DNA from: Pseudogulbenkiania ferrooxidans 2002
Lineage (GTDB): Bacteria; Pseudomonadota; Gammaproteobacteria; Burkholderiales; Chromobacteriaceae
Length of the DNA stretch: 64,000 bases
Assembly (NCBI RefSeq): GCF_000174355.1
Contig: NZ_ACIS01000001.1
Location: 186,001 to 250,000, forward strand
Reading direction: 5' to 3'
Positions 63,951 through 64,000 of the stretch are shown here, in pieces. The translations under genes and the position numbers were made by a program. The notes beneath the pieces are model-generated. The model was not told the DNA's origin and ran no database searches. It worked only from the letters and a program-made list of their open reading frames with translations. Numbering within the stretch: the first letter of the stretch is position 1; every line of letters starts with the position of its first letter.

Positions 63951-64000
63951 TCACGCGCCCTCCATGGCGGCGTATGCGGAGCTATGGCCGCCGGGCAGGT
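63951..64000 (-). CDS. 3' end of a further island gene (partial)
   Basis: About 16 codons on the minus strand ending at TGA (63951-63953) come in from the right window edge, upstream of the PrtN-like gene. Too short for a function. Confidence 0.3.
   Translation of the reverse strand, partial: LPGGHSSAYAAMEGA

Overview
The window looks like a chromosomal piece of a GC-rich betaproteobacterium, most likely order Neisseriales (Chromobacteriaceae-like). Support: dense GC-rich coding, the classic divergent layout pilMNOPQ-aroK-aroB / PBP1A, a metX-metW pair, a PTS made only of EIIA(Man)-HPr-EI, an LPS core cluster and type IV pilus genes. This is inference from gene content; no marker such as rRNA is present.

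Layout. 1-4.4 kb: end of a minor-pilin operon (pilW, pilX, pilY1, pilE-like). 4.5-9.2 kb: MarR-controlled tripartite drug efflux operon (marR, OM factor, emrA, emrB) with two matching operators. 9.3-11 kb: ArsC-like reductase and Bcr/CflA transporter. 11.1-14.5 kb: ftrABCD iron uptake behind FNR-like and Fur-like boxes. 14.6-27.6 kb: housekeeping genes (ybaK, small heat-shock protein, msrPQ, a frameshifted yhcC, metXW, ampG, wrbA, yihY, DUF3025, a PAS/GAF/GGDEF protein). 27.8-31.7 kb: cysG and the PTS genes. 31.8-45.8 kb: LPS/polysaccharide cluster (three GT9, five GT4, msbA, NodB deacetylase, O-antigen ligase, nucleotide-sugar dehydrogenase), with an AT-rich insert at about 40.9-43.3 kb. 45.9-55.5 kb: FimV-C-terminal-like protein, aroB, aroK, pilQPONM and divergent mrcA. 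55.5-56.8 kb: small conserved genes.

57.1-64 kb: start of a mobile island or prophage next to tRNA-Arg(CCU). It has a tyrosine integrase, an AT-rich three-gene cassette, a Dam-type and a C5-type DNA methyltransferase and a PrtN-like activator. The cassette (ART-fold toxin-like protein, 79-aa protein, SecB-like chaperone) has the make-up of a toxin-antitoxin-chaperone phage-defence system of the CmdTAC kind.

Two DNA-level signals stand out. First, the 12-mer AGGTTGGCCGAA occurs nine times exactly on both strands, in genes (in several reading frames, forcing rare AGG codons) and between genes; it behaves like a DNA uptake sequence or another chromosome-wide signal word. Second, a 145-200 bp structured repeat with imperfect terminal inverted repeats occurs three times between genes (11.7, 14.5 and 23.1 kb), like a MITE.
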